NCBI GenBank assembly: GCA_965659285.1
Contig: CBFHWB010000156.1
Location: 1 to 10,012, forward strand
Length of the DNA: 10,012 nucleotides
Reading direction: 5' to 3'
Source: UBA8108 sp965659285
GTDB lineage: Bacteria > Planctomycetota > UBA8108
Made by a program: the position numbers and the translations under genes. This document shows positions 1 to 7,089 of this stretch, piece after piece. Under the pieces are notes generated by a model. It was not told the origin of the DNA, ran no database searches, and saw nothing but the letters and a program-made list of their open reading frames with translations. Every line of letters starts with the position of its first letter. Position 1 is the first letter of the stretch.

Positions 1-195
1 AAGGCGCACCGCATGCACCAGGAGCACCGCGACGACTCCCACAAAGAGCCCGGCCAGAGATTCCCCCCGGTCGTAGCGCCCGGACTCGGTGGCCAGCGCG
101 CAGACGATTTCCGCGGAAGTTTTCTCTTCCACCCCGGCAATCGTCTCCCGGACCTTCAGCCGGCCCTCTTCTCCCATCAGCTTATCTGCGTTCAT
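1..195 (-). CDS. TPM-domain protein, N-terminal part (runs off window)
   Basis: This is the first 65 codons of a gene that continues past the left edge. The start is ATG at 195, 25 nt after the stop of the secreted TPM-domain gene on the same strand, so the two look co-transcribed. The protein begins MNADKLMGEEGR and continues with IAGVEEKTSAEIVCALA. The helix followed by 'T-S-A-E-I-V' is the hallmark opening of the TPM fold (PF04536), in the version without a signal peptide. Residues about 49-63 (AGLFVGVVAVLLVHA) are hydrophobic and probably start a membrane segment, as in cytoplasm-facing TPM membrane proteins that often follow a YgcG-like gene. The upstream Shine-Dalgarno is weak (AAAAGGCG). 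Biochemical function is unknown; TPM proteins have been linked to membrane-protein quality control and, in plants, photosystem II repair. The family call is fairly sure, the role is not. Confidence 0.7.
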   Translation of the reverse strand, partial: MNADKLMGEEGRLKVRETIAGVEEKTSAEIVCALATESGRYDRGESLAGLFVGVVAVLLVHAVRL

Positions 196-220
196 CGTTA
201 TCGCCTTTTGTCATAATTCA

Positions 221-1234
221 TCACCAGCTCCCTGAGGCTCCTCCGCCTCCAGAGAAACCGCCGCTGCTGAAACCGCCACNNNNNNNNNNNNNGCCCTTCA
301 TGCCCATAAACAAAAACAATGCGAGGACGATGATGTAGGTCAGCAAACCAGCGGCTATGAGCACAACTCCGGCTATCAGGAGTCCCTTCTGGTTCTTGGG
401 ATATTTGAAGGAGAGACCGATCAGCGCGATCCCGACAATCACGCAGACGATGACCAGGACTGTGGGCAGGGTCGGCAGCGTCTGGCCGGAAGAACGAGAG
501 CTCCTGTAGCTGCGCCCGGAGCTGCTTCGGGGAGCCGCCTGTCCGGGCGGCGTACCAGCCATCTCCGCAAGTGCCTGTACCCCCGACTCGATCCCGCCGG
601 CAAAGTCGCCTTTTTTGAATCTTGGGACGATCCTGGTGTTCATGATAACGGAGCAATGCTTGTCCCAGTCCCTTCCCCAATCCGCTCCCAGCTCGATCCT
701 GGCCTTCCGGTCACCAACGCTAACCAGCAACAGGATCCCCCTGTTGATGAGCTCCCCCTCCGCTCCCCGTTTGCCAATCTGCCATTTATTGAACCAGGTA
801 TAACCAAAGCGCTCGATGGACCAGTCCCTGGGGCCGTATTCCCGCATCGAGTTGATGGTCACCACGACAATAGGCGTGTTCTGCTCGTGGTAGGAGGCGA
901 GCTGGACCTGGTGAAGCTTCTTTTCCTGTGCTTCGTCAAGCAGCTCGGCATAATCAGCTGTGGGGTAATCTTCGGCTGGAGGAGCCGGGATCTTGATTCC
1001 CGCAAAGCGAAAATCCTCTTCCTCGGACTCCTTGGCGGCCGTCTCGCCAGCGGCCTCGTCCTTCTTCGGAGGCGACTCATCCGGCTTCTCGGCGGCAGCC
1101 TCGTTCTTCTCCGGGGCAGGCTCGGCCGGTTTGGGATCTTCCTGGCAGATCGCGGCTGTAGAGAGGAGCGAAAGGAGGAGCGCTACCGCGGTACAGCGAA
1201 TCAAATGGACTGAACACCGGGAAAGGTCAGGCAA
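221..1234 (-). CDS. Secreted/membrane TPM-domain protein, YgcG-like
   Basis: The gene encodes about 337 residues. Seen in order: a signal peptide (about 1-30), a Glu/Lys/Pro/Ala-rich linker (31-75), a TPM domain (PF04536, about 88-225) with strands such as TPIVVVTINS and NRGILLLVSVGDRKARIELG, a Ser/Arg-rich stretch (235-250), two hydrophobic segments (about 257-275 and 283-312), and a Gly-rich tail ending GGGGASGSW. That tail is typical of YgcG-type proteins. The start is TTG, chosen because AGGAG lies 9 nt upstream and the signal peptide follows at once. Thirteen Ns interrupt the Gly-rich tail; the frame looks right on both sides, but the true number of glycines is unknown. It is followed 25 nt later by a second TPM gene, so the pair probably works at the membrane, with this domain outside. 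The molecular activity of bacterial TPM domains is not settled. LemA, a frequent partner, is not in the window. Confidence 0.85.
   Translation of the reverse strand: MPDLSRCSVHLIRCTAVALLLSLLSTAAICQEDPKPAEPAPEKNEAAAEKPDESPPKKDEAAGETAAKESEEEDFRFAGIKIPAPPAEDYPTADYAELLDEAQEKKLHQVQLASYHEQNTPIVVVTINSMREYGPRDWSIERFGYTWFNKWQIGKRGAEGELINRGILLLVSVGDRKARIELGADWGRDWDKHCSVIMNTRIVPRFKKGDFAGGIESGVQALAEMAGTPPGQAAPRSSSGRSYRSSRSSGQTLPTLPTVLVIVCVIVGIALIGLSFKYPKNQKGLLIAGVVLIAAGLLTYIIVLALFLFMGMKGXXXXXGGFSSGGFSGGGGASGSW
280..292. other. Assembly gap (13 N) in Gly-rich coding run
   Basis: Thirteen undetermined bases lie inside the Gly-rich C-terminal tail of the secreted TPM-domain gene. Flanking codons on both sides encode Gly/Ser/Phe repeats in the same frame, so the gap most likely reflects a low-complexity GGC/GGT-type run that the assembler could not close. 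The real length may differ from 13. Confidence 0.95.
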
Positions 1235-1243
1235 GACAGCGGT

Positions 1244-1248
1244 CTCCT
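1244..1248 (-). promoter_or_regulatory. Shine-Dalgarno AGGAG that fixes a TTG start
   Basis: On the minus strand AGGAG lies 9 nt before TTG at 1234. No ATG or GTG lies nearby in frame, and the encoded protein begins with a short polar segment and a hydrophobic core. This site therefore decides the start of the secreted TPM-domain gene. Confidence 0.7.
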
Positions 1249-1277
1249 ATTTATTTACAAACCCCGACGGGCGCTTC

Positions 1278-1305
1278 ATTCTAACCGGCAGAGCTTCCTT
1301 GTCCC
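1278..1305 (-). promoter_or_regulatory. Candidate sigma70-type promoter for the TPM operon
   Basis: On the minus strand GGGACA (1305-1300; 4 of 6 matches to TTGACA) is followed after 16 nt by TAGAAT (1283-1278; 5 of 6 matches to TATAAT). Transcription would begin around 1271, leaving a leader of roughly 37 nt with AGGAG near its end. The site is in the 174-nt divergent intergenic region. I see no comparably good promoter there for the plus-strand esterase gene, and no other structure. The assignment rests on hexamer resemblance only. Confidence 0.35.
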
Positions 1306-1408
1306 CACTGCAGCAAAAGACCAAAGATGAATCAAGCTATTCGAATGGACTATTTCGCCTCTTAAGAAAGATGATCGTGAGACCGCGGGATGTTACGCTT
1401 TTTCGATC

Positions 1409-3064
1409 ATGAAAAAACTCAGCCCCTGCCTGATGCTCTCCCTGGCCCTGGCGGCCTCGAACCAGTCTCTCAGCGCCGAGCTGCGCCTTCCCAACATCTT
1501 CGGCGACGGCATGGTGCTCCAACGCGGCAAGCCGGCGGCCATCTGGGGCTGGGCCGCTCCCGGGGAGGAGGTCAAGGTGACCTTTTCCGAACAGGAGGCG
1601 ACCACAAGGGCGGACGCGGAGGGGAGATGGCTGGCCAGGCTCGCTCCCATGAAGGCGAACGCCAGGGGAGCCACCCTGGATGTCGCCGCGGGAGATGAGC
1701 GCCGGAGAGTCGCCGATGTGCTCGTAGGAGACGTCTGGATCTGCGGCGGGCAGAGCAACATGGAATGGTCGATGCGCGCCAGCCGCGACGCCGACCTTGA
1801 GATCTCGAGCGCCGACTACCCCGCCATCCGCTACGCCCGCCTGCCCCACATCGCGCGGCCCGAGCCCCAGGAAGACTTCCCGCTGGAGGATCGCAAGAAC
1901 CCCCAGGGCTCCTGGCGGCGCTGCGATGGCAAGGACGTCGAGAACTGCACCGCGGTGGGCTATTACTTCGCCCGCCGCCTGCACAGAAGGATCAAGGTGC
2001 CCATCGGGATCATCGATACCTCCTGGGGCGGCACCATGGCCCAGCACTGGGTCTCCACCGGAACCCTGCGTCCATTCCCCGAGATGAAACCGTATTTCGA
2101 ACAATTCGAGACAAAGATGAAGGAATGGACCGAAGGCGGAGGTGAAGAAGGGGCCCGTAAAAGGCTCGCGGCCGACACCGCGGCCTGGGAGAAGAAGCGC
2201 GCCGAGGCGAAGGCGAAGGGAGAACGCGAGCCGCGCCGCCCGAACGCGAACAACTACACCAACCCCGCCACCAAGCGCCAGCCCGGCGGCATGTACAACG
2301 GCATGATCTTTCCGCTGAAGAAGCTCGCCATCAAGGGAGTGCTCTTCTACCAGGGAGAGAACAACTCCTTCACCGTTGGCTGGAAGCCCTTCCACAACAC
2401 CTTTCCGGCGGTGATCGCCGACTGGCGCAAGGCCTTCAACGACCCCGAGCTCCCCTTCGGCATCATCCAGATCGCCGGCTGGAGCACCCGCCGCAGCATG
2501 ACCTACGACATGAACCACCACACCAACGTCATCCGCGAGATCCAGCTCAACACCTGGAAGCGAACCCCCGGCACCGGCCTCATCGCCACCTACGACACCA
2601 ACTCCAACGGCAGCATCCACCCCGGCCGCAAGCTGCCGGTGGGCGGCCGCTCGGCTCGCTGGGCCCTGGCCGAGGTCTACAAGGCGGAGTCCTCGCGCCC
2701 GGGCAGCCCCATCGAGTGGCGCGGCCCGGTGTACACGGGCTTCGAGATCAACGGCAGCAAGGTGGTCGCCAGCTTCGAAGACGGAACCAGCCGCGGCCTG
2801 CGACTCGACCAGGATGTGGATGTCGGCTTCGTCATCGCCGGCAAAGACCAGGTCTTTCACAACGCCCGGGCGAGGATCTCGAAAGGAAACCTGGTCGAGA
2901 TCTGGAGCGACAAGGTTCCCGAGCCCGTCGCCGCGCGCTACGCCTGGTCGAACCTCCCCCACGGCGGCCTGATGAACGCCCGCGAGCTGCCGGCCTACCC
3001 CTTCCGTACCGACACCTGGCCGCTGACGCCCCACCAGTCGACCGGCTCCTACCAGGTGAAGTAG
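1409..3064 (+). CDS. Secreted sialate O-acetylesterase-like SGNH/SASA hydrolase
   Basis: A 551-residue protein of the SASA/sialate-O-acetylesterase type (PF03629), which removes O-acetyl groups from sialic acids or other sugars. Seen: signal peptide (about 1-23), an N-terminal beta-sandwich beginning FGDGMVLQRGKPAAIWG, then VGDVWICGGQSNMEW with the nucleophile Ser116 in the GQSNM block. It also has DTSWGGT (203-209), GVLFYQGENNS (310-320, usually YQGESN) and SIHPG with the expected catalytic His404. The residue two before the His, usually Asp in relatives (DIHP), is Ser402. A Glu/Lys/Ala-rich helical insertion (about 225-278) precedes the YQGE block. A C-terminal sandwich follows His404 (about 430-540). 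The ATG start is chosen for the MKK signal peptide; no clear Shine-Dalgarno precedes it. It is divergent from the TPM operon and 94 nt ahead of an unrelated-looking gene. Family call sure; substrate unknown, and plant or algal polysaccharide acetyl groups are as likely as sialic acid. Confidence 0.88.
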   Translation: MKKLSPCLMLSLALAASNQSLSAELRLPNIFGDGMVLQRGKPAAIWGWAAPGEEVKVTFSEQEATTRADAEGRWLARLAPMKANARGATLDVAAGDERRRVADVLVGDVWICGGQSNMEWSMRASRDADLEISSADYPAIRYARLPHIARPEPQEDFPLEDRKNPQGSWRRCDGKDVENCTAVGYYFARRLHRRIKVPIGIIDTSWGGTMAQHWVSTGTLRPFPEMKPYFEQFETKMKEWTEGGGEEGARKRLAADTAAWEKKRAEAKAKGEREPRRPNANNYTNPATKRQPGGMYNGMIFPLKKLAIKGVLFYQGENNSFTVGWKPFHNTFPAVIADWRKAFNDPELPFGIIQIAGWSTRRSMTYDMNHHTNVIREIQLNTWKRTPGTGLIATYDTNSNGSIHPGRKLPVGGRSARWALAEVYKAESSRPGSPIEWRGPVYTGFEINGSKVVASFEDGTSRGLRLDQDVDVGFVIAGKDQVFHNARARISKGNLVEIWSDKVPEPVAARYAWSNLPHGGLMNARELPAYPFRTDTWPLTPHQSTGSYQVK

Positions 3065-3146
3065 CCGGGCTTTACCAATGGCCATCCTGTCTTCGATTTC
3101 TTAACATACGAAGGTCCTGAGGCTGAAGAGATCCCCCTGAAGAGAT

Positions 3147-3154
3147 GAGAGGAG
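3147..3154 (+). promoter_or_regulatory. Strong Shine-Dalgarno GAGAGGAG
   Basis: GAGAGGAG ends 4 nt before ATG at 3159. It is one of the clearest ribosome binding sites in the window and fixes the start of the uncharacterised 307-residue gene. The 94-nt gap after the esterase stop contains only a weak 5-bp inverted repeat (CTTCG/CGAAG) with a 13-nt loop and no T tract, so I call no terminator there. Confidence 0.7.
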
Positions 3155-3158
3155 CCCC

Positions 3159-4082
3159 ATGAACATCCCCAGGTACTGGGAAAAGAAAGAGGTCACGTTC
3201 GACATCGATGGCATGGAAGCCATTTGCAACATCTGGGGCCACTCCGATGGCGACCCGGAAGTCGCCCGGCAGATGATCGAGGAGAAGATCCCGCAGGTGG
3301 AGGAGGCTATTCGCCGCCGCTGGAACGACGAAGACGGCAAATACTCTCGCGGCTACAAGGGTGATTATTACACCGTCGACTTCATCCGGGAGCACCGCCT
3401 GGAGGAAATCTCGCAGGACAGCGAGGAGATTGCCGTCATCACCCGCAACAGCTACGGCTCGAAGATCATCAACTGCCCGGAAGTCATGTTCGTCGACATC
3501 GACACCGAGGAGGAGGATTGGAGGGATGATTGGGAACACAGCGGCGGCTGCCTGGGCCTGTTCCTGGGCAGCAGCCCGAAGGAGCCTGCTGAGCCTGCCC
3601 CAAGGCCGCCACTCACGCCAGGCAAGATCGATGCACTCGCCAGGGTCAAGGGCTACGTCGACTCCAATCCCGGCACCGGCTTCCGAATCTATGAAACAAC
3701 GCTTGGATTGCGCCTGATCGCGACCCACCAGCTCTGCGACCCGACCGCCGATGCCACGATGGAGCTCCTCGAGGCGCTTGACTGCGACGAGCTCTACATG
3801 CGGCTGTGCAGCGCGCAGAAATGCTTCCGGGCGCGGCTGACCCCCAAGCCCTGGCGTATCGGGAAGGAGAGAGCTCCTGTCCACCGCCACCTGACCGCCC
3901 CTGGAGTCCCGAATCCGGGCTACGACAGTTGGCTCGAAAATTACGAGAATATGTCGAAAAACTACCAGGCCTGCCACTTCATGGAAAAGATCGGCCTGGA
4001 GGCTCCGGACCCCGCCATCAAGGAGGTCGTCCGGGTCCACGATGAGGTCTGCGGAGCGAATGGCAACCTGCTGCTCGCCTGA
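3159..4082 (+). CDS. Conserved-type protein of unknown function with hhDhD motif
   Basis: A 307-residue soluble protein with no signal peptide or membrane segment, probably cytoplasmic and unlike its secreted neighbours. It begins MNIPRYWEKKE. Residues about 12-55 contain IWGHSDGDPEVARQMIEEK. Then come ITRNSYGSKIINC (94-106) and the hydrophobic-acidic strand VMFVDIDTEEED (109-120; Asp113 and Asp115). A low-complexity Pro/Ala/Glu linker follows (about 138-155), then GFRIYETTLGLRLIATH (174-190) and FRARLTPKPWRIG (223-235). I recall uncharacterised bacterial proteins with this order (YW start, G-W/H-S-D, hhDhD, RLIATH, RARLTPKPWR), but no named function. The hhDhD strand followed by a strand ending in His loosely recalls archaeo-eukaryotic-type primase/polymerase sites; that is speculation. 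Nothing links it functionally to the flanking hydrolases. Good codon usage, strong ribosome binding site and clean TGA stop make it a real gene. Confidence 0.8.
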   Translation: MNIPRYWEKKEVTFDIDGMEAICNIWGHSDGDPEVARQMIEEKIPQVEEAIRRRWNDEDGKYSRGYKGDYYTVDFIREHRLEEISQDSEEIAVITRNSYGSKIINCPEVMFVDIDTEEEDWRDDWEHSGGCLGLFLGSSPKEPAEPAPRPPLTPGKIDALARVKGYVDSNPGTGFRIYETTLGLRLIATHQLCDPTADATMELLEALDCDELYMRLCSAQKCFRARLTPKPWRIGKERAPVHRHLTAPGVPNPGYDSWLENYENMSKNYQACHFMEKIGLEAPDPAIKEVVRVHDEVCGANGNLLLA

Positions 4083-4133
4083 GTCAGCACATGCTGATCC
4101 GAAAGCTTAAAACCATCGGCCGGAAAGCGTATG

Positions 4134-4162
4134 TTGCCCGCCCTCCGGATGCTGCATAATAT
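4134..4162 (+). promoter_or_regulatory. Candidate promoter for the glycosidase-like/ceramidase-like unit
   Basis: TTGCCC (4134-4139) is followed after 17 nt by TAATAT (4157-4162), each matching 4 of 6 consensus bases; the overlapping CATAAT (4155-4160) matches 5 of 6 with a 15-nt spacer. Transcription would start near 4170, about 50 nt before the ATG at 4220. That placement also argues against a GTG start at 4163. Resemblance only. Confidence 0.35.
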
Positions 4163-4219
4163 GTGCGGTCGAAAAACACGTCCCTGTCGCAATCAGCCCC
4201 TAAAAGAAGAGATCCCCGC

Positions 4220-7087
4220 ATGCTGAGAATCCCCTCTCTCGCAGTGTTGTTTCTTACCTGTCTTCACCTGTCTCCGCCTGTCCTCTCCCAGGACAAGCCC
4301 GCCTTCACCAACCTGGCGGCCAGCGCGAAGATCACCGCCTCCTCCGTCATGGACGGAGAGAAGTACGCCGCGGCCAACGTTGCCGATGGCCGGATCGCCC
4401 CCGCCCTGAGCCAGCTCTTCGAGGTATTCCCCGATACCGCCAAGGCCAAGGCCTGGGCCGTCGATGGCGAGAAGGTCAAGGATAAGGGCGAGCTGGTGCT
4501 CGAGTGGGAAGAGCCCGTGACGGTACAGGAGGTGGTCTACTACGGACGCACCGCCTGGCTCATCAACGAATGCTTCAAGGACTACGAGGTCTACGTCGAT
4601 GACGGAGTCAACCCGGTAGCCACGGGAGCCCTCAAGGCGCTTCACGGCCCGCAGCGCATTCCCTTCCTGCGCCAGCCGGCGAAGAAGCTCACCCTGCGTT
4701 TCCTGAGCTCGCACGGCGGCCCCAACCCCGGCGCCAACGAGATCCTGGTGCTTGGAGAGAAGGTGAGCGATTCCGCGCTCATGGCCCTGGCTCCGGCCAA
4801 CCCGCCCGCGGCCGGCAAGGCCTTCGATCCGATCCGCGACACCAACGTCTCCTGGGACGCGCCGAGCAAAACCGCCGAGGATGCCATGCCGATCGGCAAC
4901 GGCAAGGTGCTCGCCAGCGTCTGGACCAACCCGGACGGCGATGTCCGGGTCAGCATCGCCCGCATCCCGAAGCCGGGAGCGAAGGCGGAGCCCCTTGGAG
5001 AGGCCCGCTTTCGGCTCTCTCCAGGGCTTGCCACCGCGCCCGGAGCTTTCGAACAGACGCTGATGTTCAAGTACGGCCACGTGGTCGTCAAGGGTCCGGC
5101 CCAGCCCGGCAAGCCGGTCTACTCCTTCTTCATCGACGCCAACAAAGACATCCTCCATCTGCAGCTGCGCACCTCGGCCCCGGTCGACCTCGATGCATGG
5201 CTCGAGGGAGAGGGCGGCAAGGCGAGCGCCGACAAGGAGCGCAAGCGATCGGTCTTCCGTAAGGGCGACGCCGCGCTGGTGATCCTCTGCGATGGCATGG
5301 AGCCGCGCGAGGACGCGTCCTTTCACACCACCCAGCCCCTGAAGATCTTCGACCTGCAGGTTCACATTGTCGCGCCCGAGAAACCCACCAGCGTCGAGGA
5401 CGCCATCAAGGCGGTCAACAAGACCGACGTCAACGGCGCCGTTCGGGGGCAGCTGAACTCCTGGAACAACTTCTGGAACAAGGGCAGCATTCGCCTCGGC
5501 TCAGACGAGGAGGGCGCCGAGATGGCGCGGGCCCTGGTGATCCGCCGCTACCTGAGCGCCTGCAGCGGACGAGGCCCCCACTCACTCAAGCAGGCCGCGG
5601 CGGCCGAGAAGAAGGAGATTCCTGAGCGGGAGATCAAGCCCTGGCCTGCCGACAAGAGCGCGGCCGTCGTCAAGAGCGCCATCGAAAAGGCCAAGCCCTA
5701 CCTCGCCGCCGGCGAGAGCAAGGCCCGCTTCCCCCGTTTCTGGGGAGCTGATTTCTCGAACCTGCCGGAAGAGAACGCCGGTATCGACACCCTGATCGAC
5801 ACGCTGCGCTCGATGCTCATCGCCTCGACCGGTAAGAGGGTCTGCGTGCTTCCGGGCTGGCCGCTCGACCGGGATGTCGCCTTCCGCGTCAACTCCGAAA
5901 GCGGCCTCGGGATCGAGGTGGCCTACACCGGCGGCAAGCTCGAGCGCCTGGAGGTCCATCCCAAGCAACGCACCAGCGAGGTCTTCGGTATCGGCCCCCT
6001 GGAGAAGAAGGTGCGCGAGGCGCTGCCGGGCCCCTTCCGCATGCCGGCGCTGATCTCCTTCCTGAGCCCGAGCTGGGTAGGCCCCCGGGTAGGTCTGAAG
6101 AACCTCTTCGTCACCATGAAGAAGGCCAACTTCAACGGCCTCGAGGGTAGCCTGGCGGATTTCGCCGAGGCGAAGAAGGCCGGGATCTACCTGCTCATGC
6201 ACGGCGTCACCCCCTGGACCGCCCACGCGCTGAAGGATGAGAAGACCATCATCAGCTACTACCTCAGCGACCGGCGCAAGCCCTCGAGCTTTCCCGGTTT
6301 CGGCAACATGCGGCGCCAGTACGAGGCCATCGACCCCTACCACCCGACCGAGTTCACCACCTACTCGCAGTACGGCGGCATCGAGTACTTCCTCGACGTC
6401 GTTCGCCCGCGCATGCTCGAGTACTACGACTACCACTGGCAGCGCCAGGCGCACCTGCACTTCCACTTCCTCGAATACTACCGGCGCATGTCGCTGGCGG
6501 CCGGCGGCATCCCGGTCTTCCGCTTCGTCCACGTGCACGGCGACAACGTGCTCAAGATGCGCCAGACCGTCGCCATGAGCGTCGCCTACGGCTTCAAGGG
6601 CTTCAAGTGGTGGGTCGGCTGGACCATGTTCGACATCCACAAGGTGGTCGAGACCGAGCCGCCGCCGCTTTCGGGCATCGGCAACGAGGTCTCCTACATC
6701 AACAACATGCTGGCGGCCTTCAGTCCCTACATCACCAACGCGCGCTCGATCGATGTCTACAATACCGACCCGCTGCCGGCGAGCACCCGCAAGCCACCGG
6801 AGGACTACTGGCTGCAACCCTCCGGAGAGCACTTCGTCATGGGCGTCTTCAAGGGCAAGAAGGGCGAGGACTTCATCACCCTCGGCAACCGCGACATCGG
6901 CACCAAGCGCGAGGCGACCCTCGCCATCACAGGCAAGCTCAAGAGCGTCCGCCACCTCAACAAGCAAACCCGCAAATGGAGCGACCTCAAGCTCGAGGGC
7001 GCCCCCGGCAAGCAGTCGGTCAAGGTCCCCATCGACAAGGGCGACATCGAGCTGATCCAACTTGTTCCCGCAGCGGAGAAAATCTGA
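4220..7087 (+). CDS. Secreted multidomain DUF5703/GH95-like fusion with TIM-barrel-like half
   Basis: A 955-residue secreted protein, chimeric in appearance. Seen: signal peptide 1-23; a discoidin/F5-8C-like sandwich (about 28-180, ITASS near its start); a DUF5703-like sandwich (about 203-390) opening NVSWDAPSKTAEDAMPIGNG; and the first toroid helices (SWNNFWNKG, then RRYLSACSGRG, 414-452). An Ala/Lys/Glu-rich linker (about 453-500) follows, then what normally closes the alpha/alpha toroid (FPRFWGADF, LPGWPLDRDVAF, GGKLERLEVHPKQR; 503-590). Next is a TIM-barrel-like region (about 605-840; IYLLMHGVTPW, IISYYLSDRRKP, MLEYYDYHWQRQ, GFKWWVGWTMFD) and a final beta-sandwich (about 860-950). In relatives I know, several hundred residues of toroid separate RYLSACSGRG from the LPGWP block; here about 90 do. 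ATG at 4220 was chosen over GTG at 4163: it starts the signal peptide, has AAAAGAAGAG 8 nt upstream, and lies downstream of the candidate promoter. A glycan-binding or glycoside-hydrolase role is inferred; substrate unknown. It is followed after 2 nt by a ceramidase-like gene. Confidence 0.75.
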   Translation: MLRIPSLAVLFLTCLHLSPPVLSQDKPAFTNLAASAKITASSVMDGEKYAAANVADGRIAPALSQLFEVFPDTAKAKAWAVDGEKVKDKGELVLEWEEPVTVQEVVYYGRTAWLINECFKDYEVYVDDGVNPVATGALKALHGPQRIPFLRQPAKKLTLRFLSSHGGPNPGANEILVLGEKVSDSALMALAPANPPAAGKAFDPIRDTNVSWDAPSKTAEDAMPIGNGKVLASVWTNPDGDVRVSIARIPKPGAKAEPLGEARFRLSPGLATAPGAFEQTLMFKYGHVVVKGPAQPGKPVYSFFIDANKDILHLQLRTSAPVDLDAWLEGEGGKASADKERKRSVFRKGDAALVILCDGMEPREDASFHTTQPLKIFDLQVHIVAPEKPTSVEDAIKAVNKTDVNGAVRGQLNSWNNFWNKGSIRLGSDEEGAEMARALVIRRYLSACSGRGPHSLKQAAAAEKKEIPEREIKPWPADKSAAVVKSAIEKAKPYLAAGESKARFPRFWGADFSNLPEENAGIDTLIDTLRSMLIASTGKRVCVLPGWPLDRDVAFRVNSESGLGIEVAYTGGKLERLEVHPKQRTSEVFGIGPLEKKVREALPGPFRMPALISFLSPSWVGPRVGLKNLFVTMKKANFNGLEGSLADFAEAKKAGIYLLMHGVTPWTAHALKDEKTIISYYLSDRRKPSSFPGFGNMRRQYEAIDPYHPTEFTTYSQYGGIEYFLDVVRPRMLEYYDYHWQRQAHLHFHFLEYYRRMSLAAGGIPVFRFVHVHGDNVLKMRQTVAMSVAYGFKGFKWWVGWTMFDIHKVVETEPPPLSGIGNEVSYINNMLAAFSPYITNARSIDVYNTDPLPASTRKPPEDYWLQPSGEHFVMGVFKGKKGEDFITLGNRDIGTKREATLAITGKLKSVRHLNKQTRKWSDLKLEGAPGKQSVKVPIDKGDIELIQLVPAAEKI

Positions 7088-7089
7088 AT

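Noticed and set aside
1235..1408. Search for a tRNA, small RNA or riboswitch in the divergent intergenic region
   Set aside because: I see only one candidate minus-strand promoter and no stable stem, conserved aptamer-like block or cloverleaf.
1337..3085. Long open frame on the minus strand opposite the esterase gene (582 codons)
   Set aside because: Its product is a low-complexity Gly/Val/Ala/Asp-rich sequence without domain features. It mirrors the codon bias of the well-supported plus-strand esterase. The similar antisense frames at 4193-5365 and 5582-7138 are rejected for the same reason.
4084..4097. Palindrome TCAGCA-CA-TGCTGA after the 307-residue gene, possible terminator
   Set aside because: A 2-nt loop cannot form a stable hairpin as drawn, and there is no T tract. 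It could be an operator half-site pair, but nothing supports that.
4163..4219. GTG start 19 codons upstream for the glycosidase-like fusion
   Set aside because: It would put a polar Arg/Lys/Ser segment before the signal peptide, has no Shine-Dalgarno, and lies at or before the predicted transcription start.
6607..7089. In-frame upstream extension of the ceramidase-like gene
   Set aside because: The extension overlaps the end of the well-supported preceding gene, is His/Arg/Gln-rich, and would bury the obvious signal peptide that starts at 7090.
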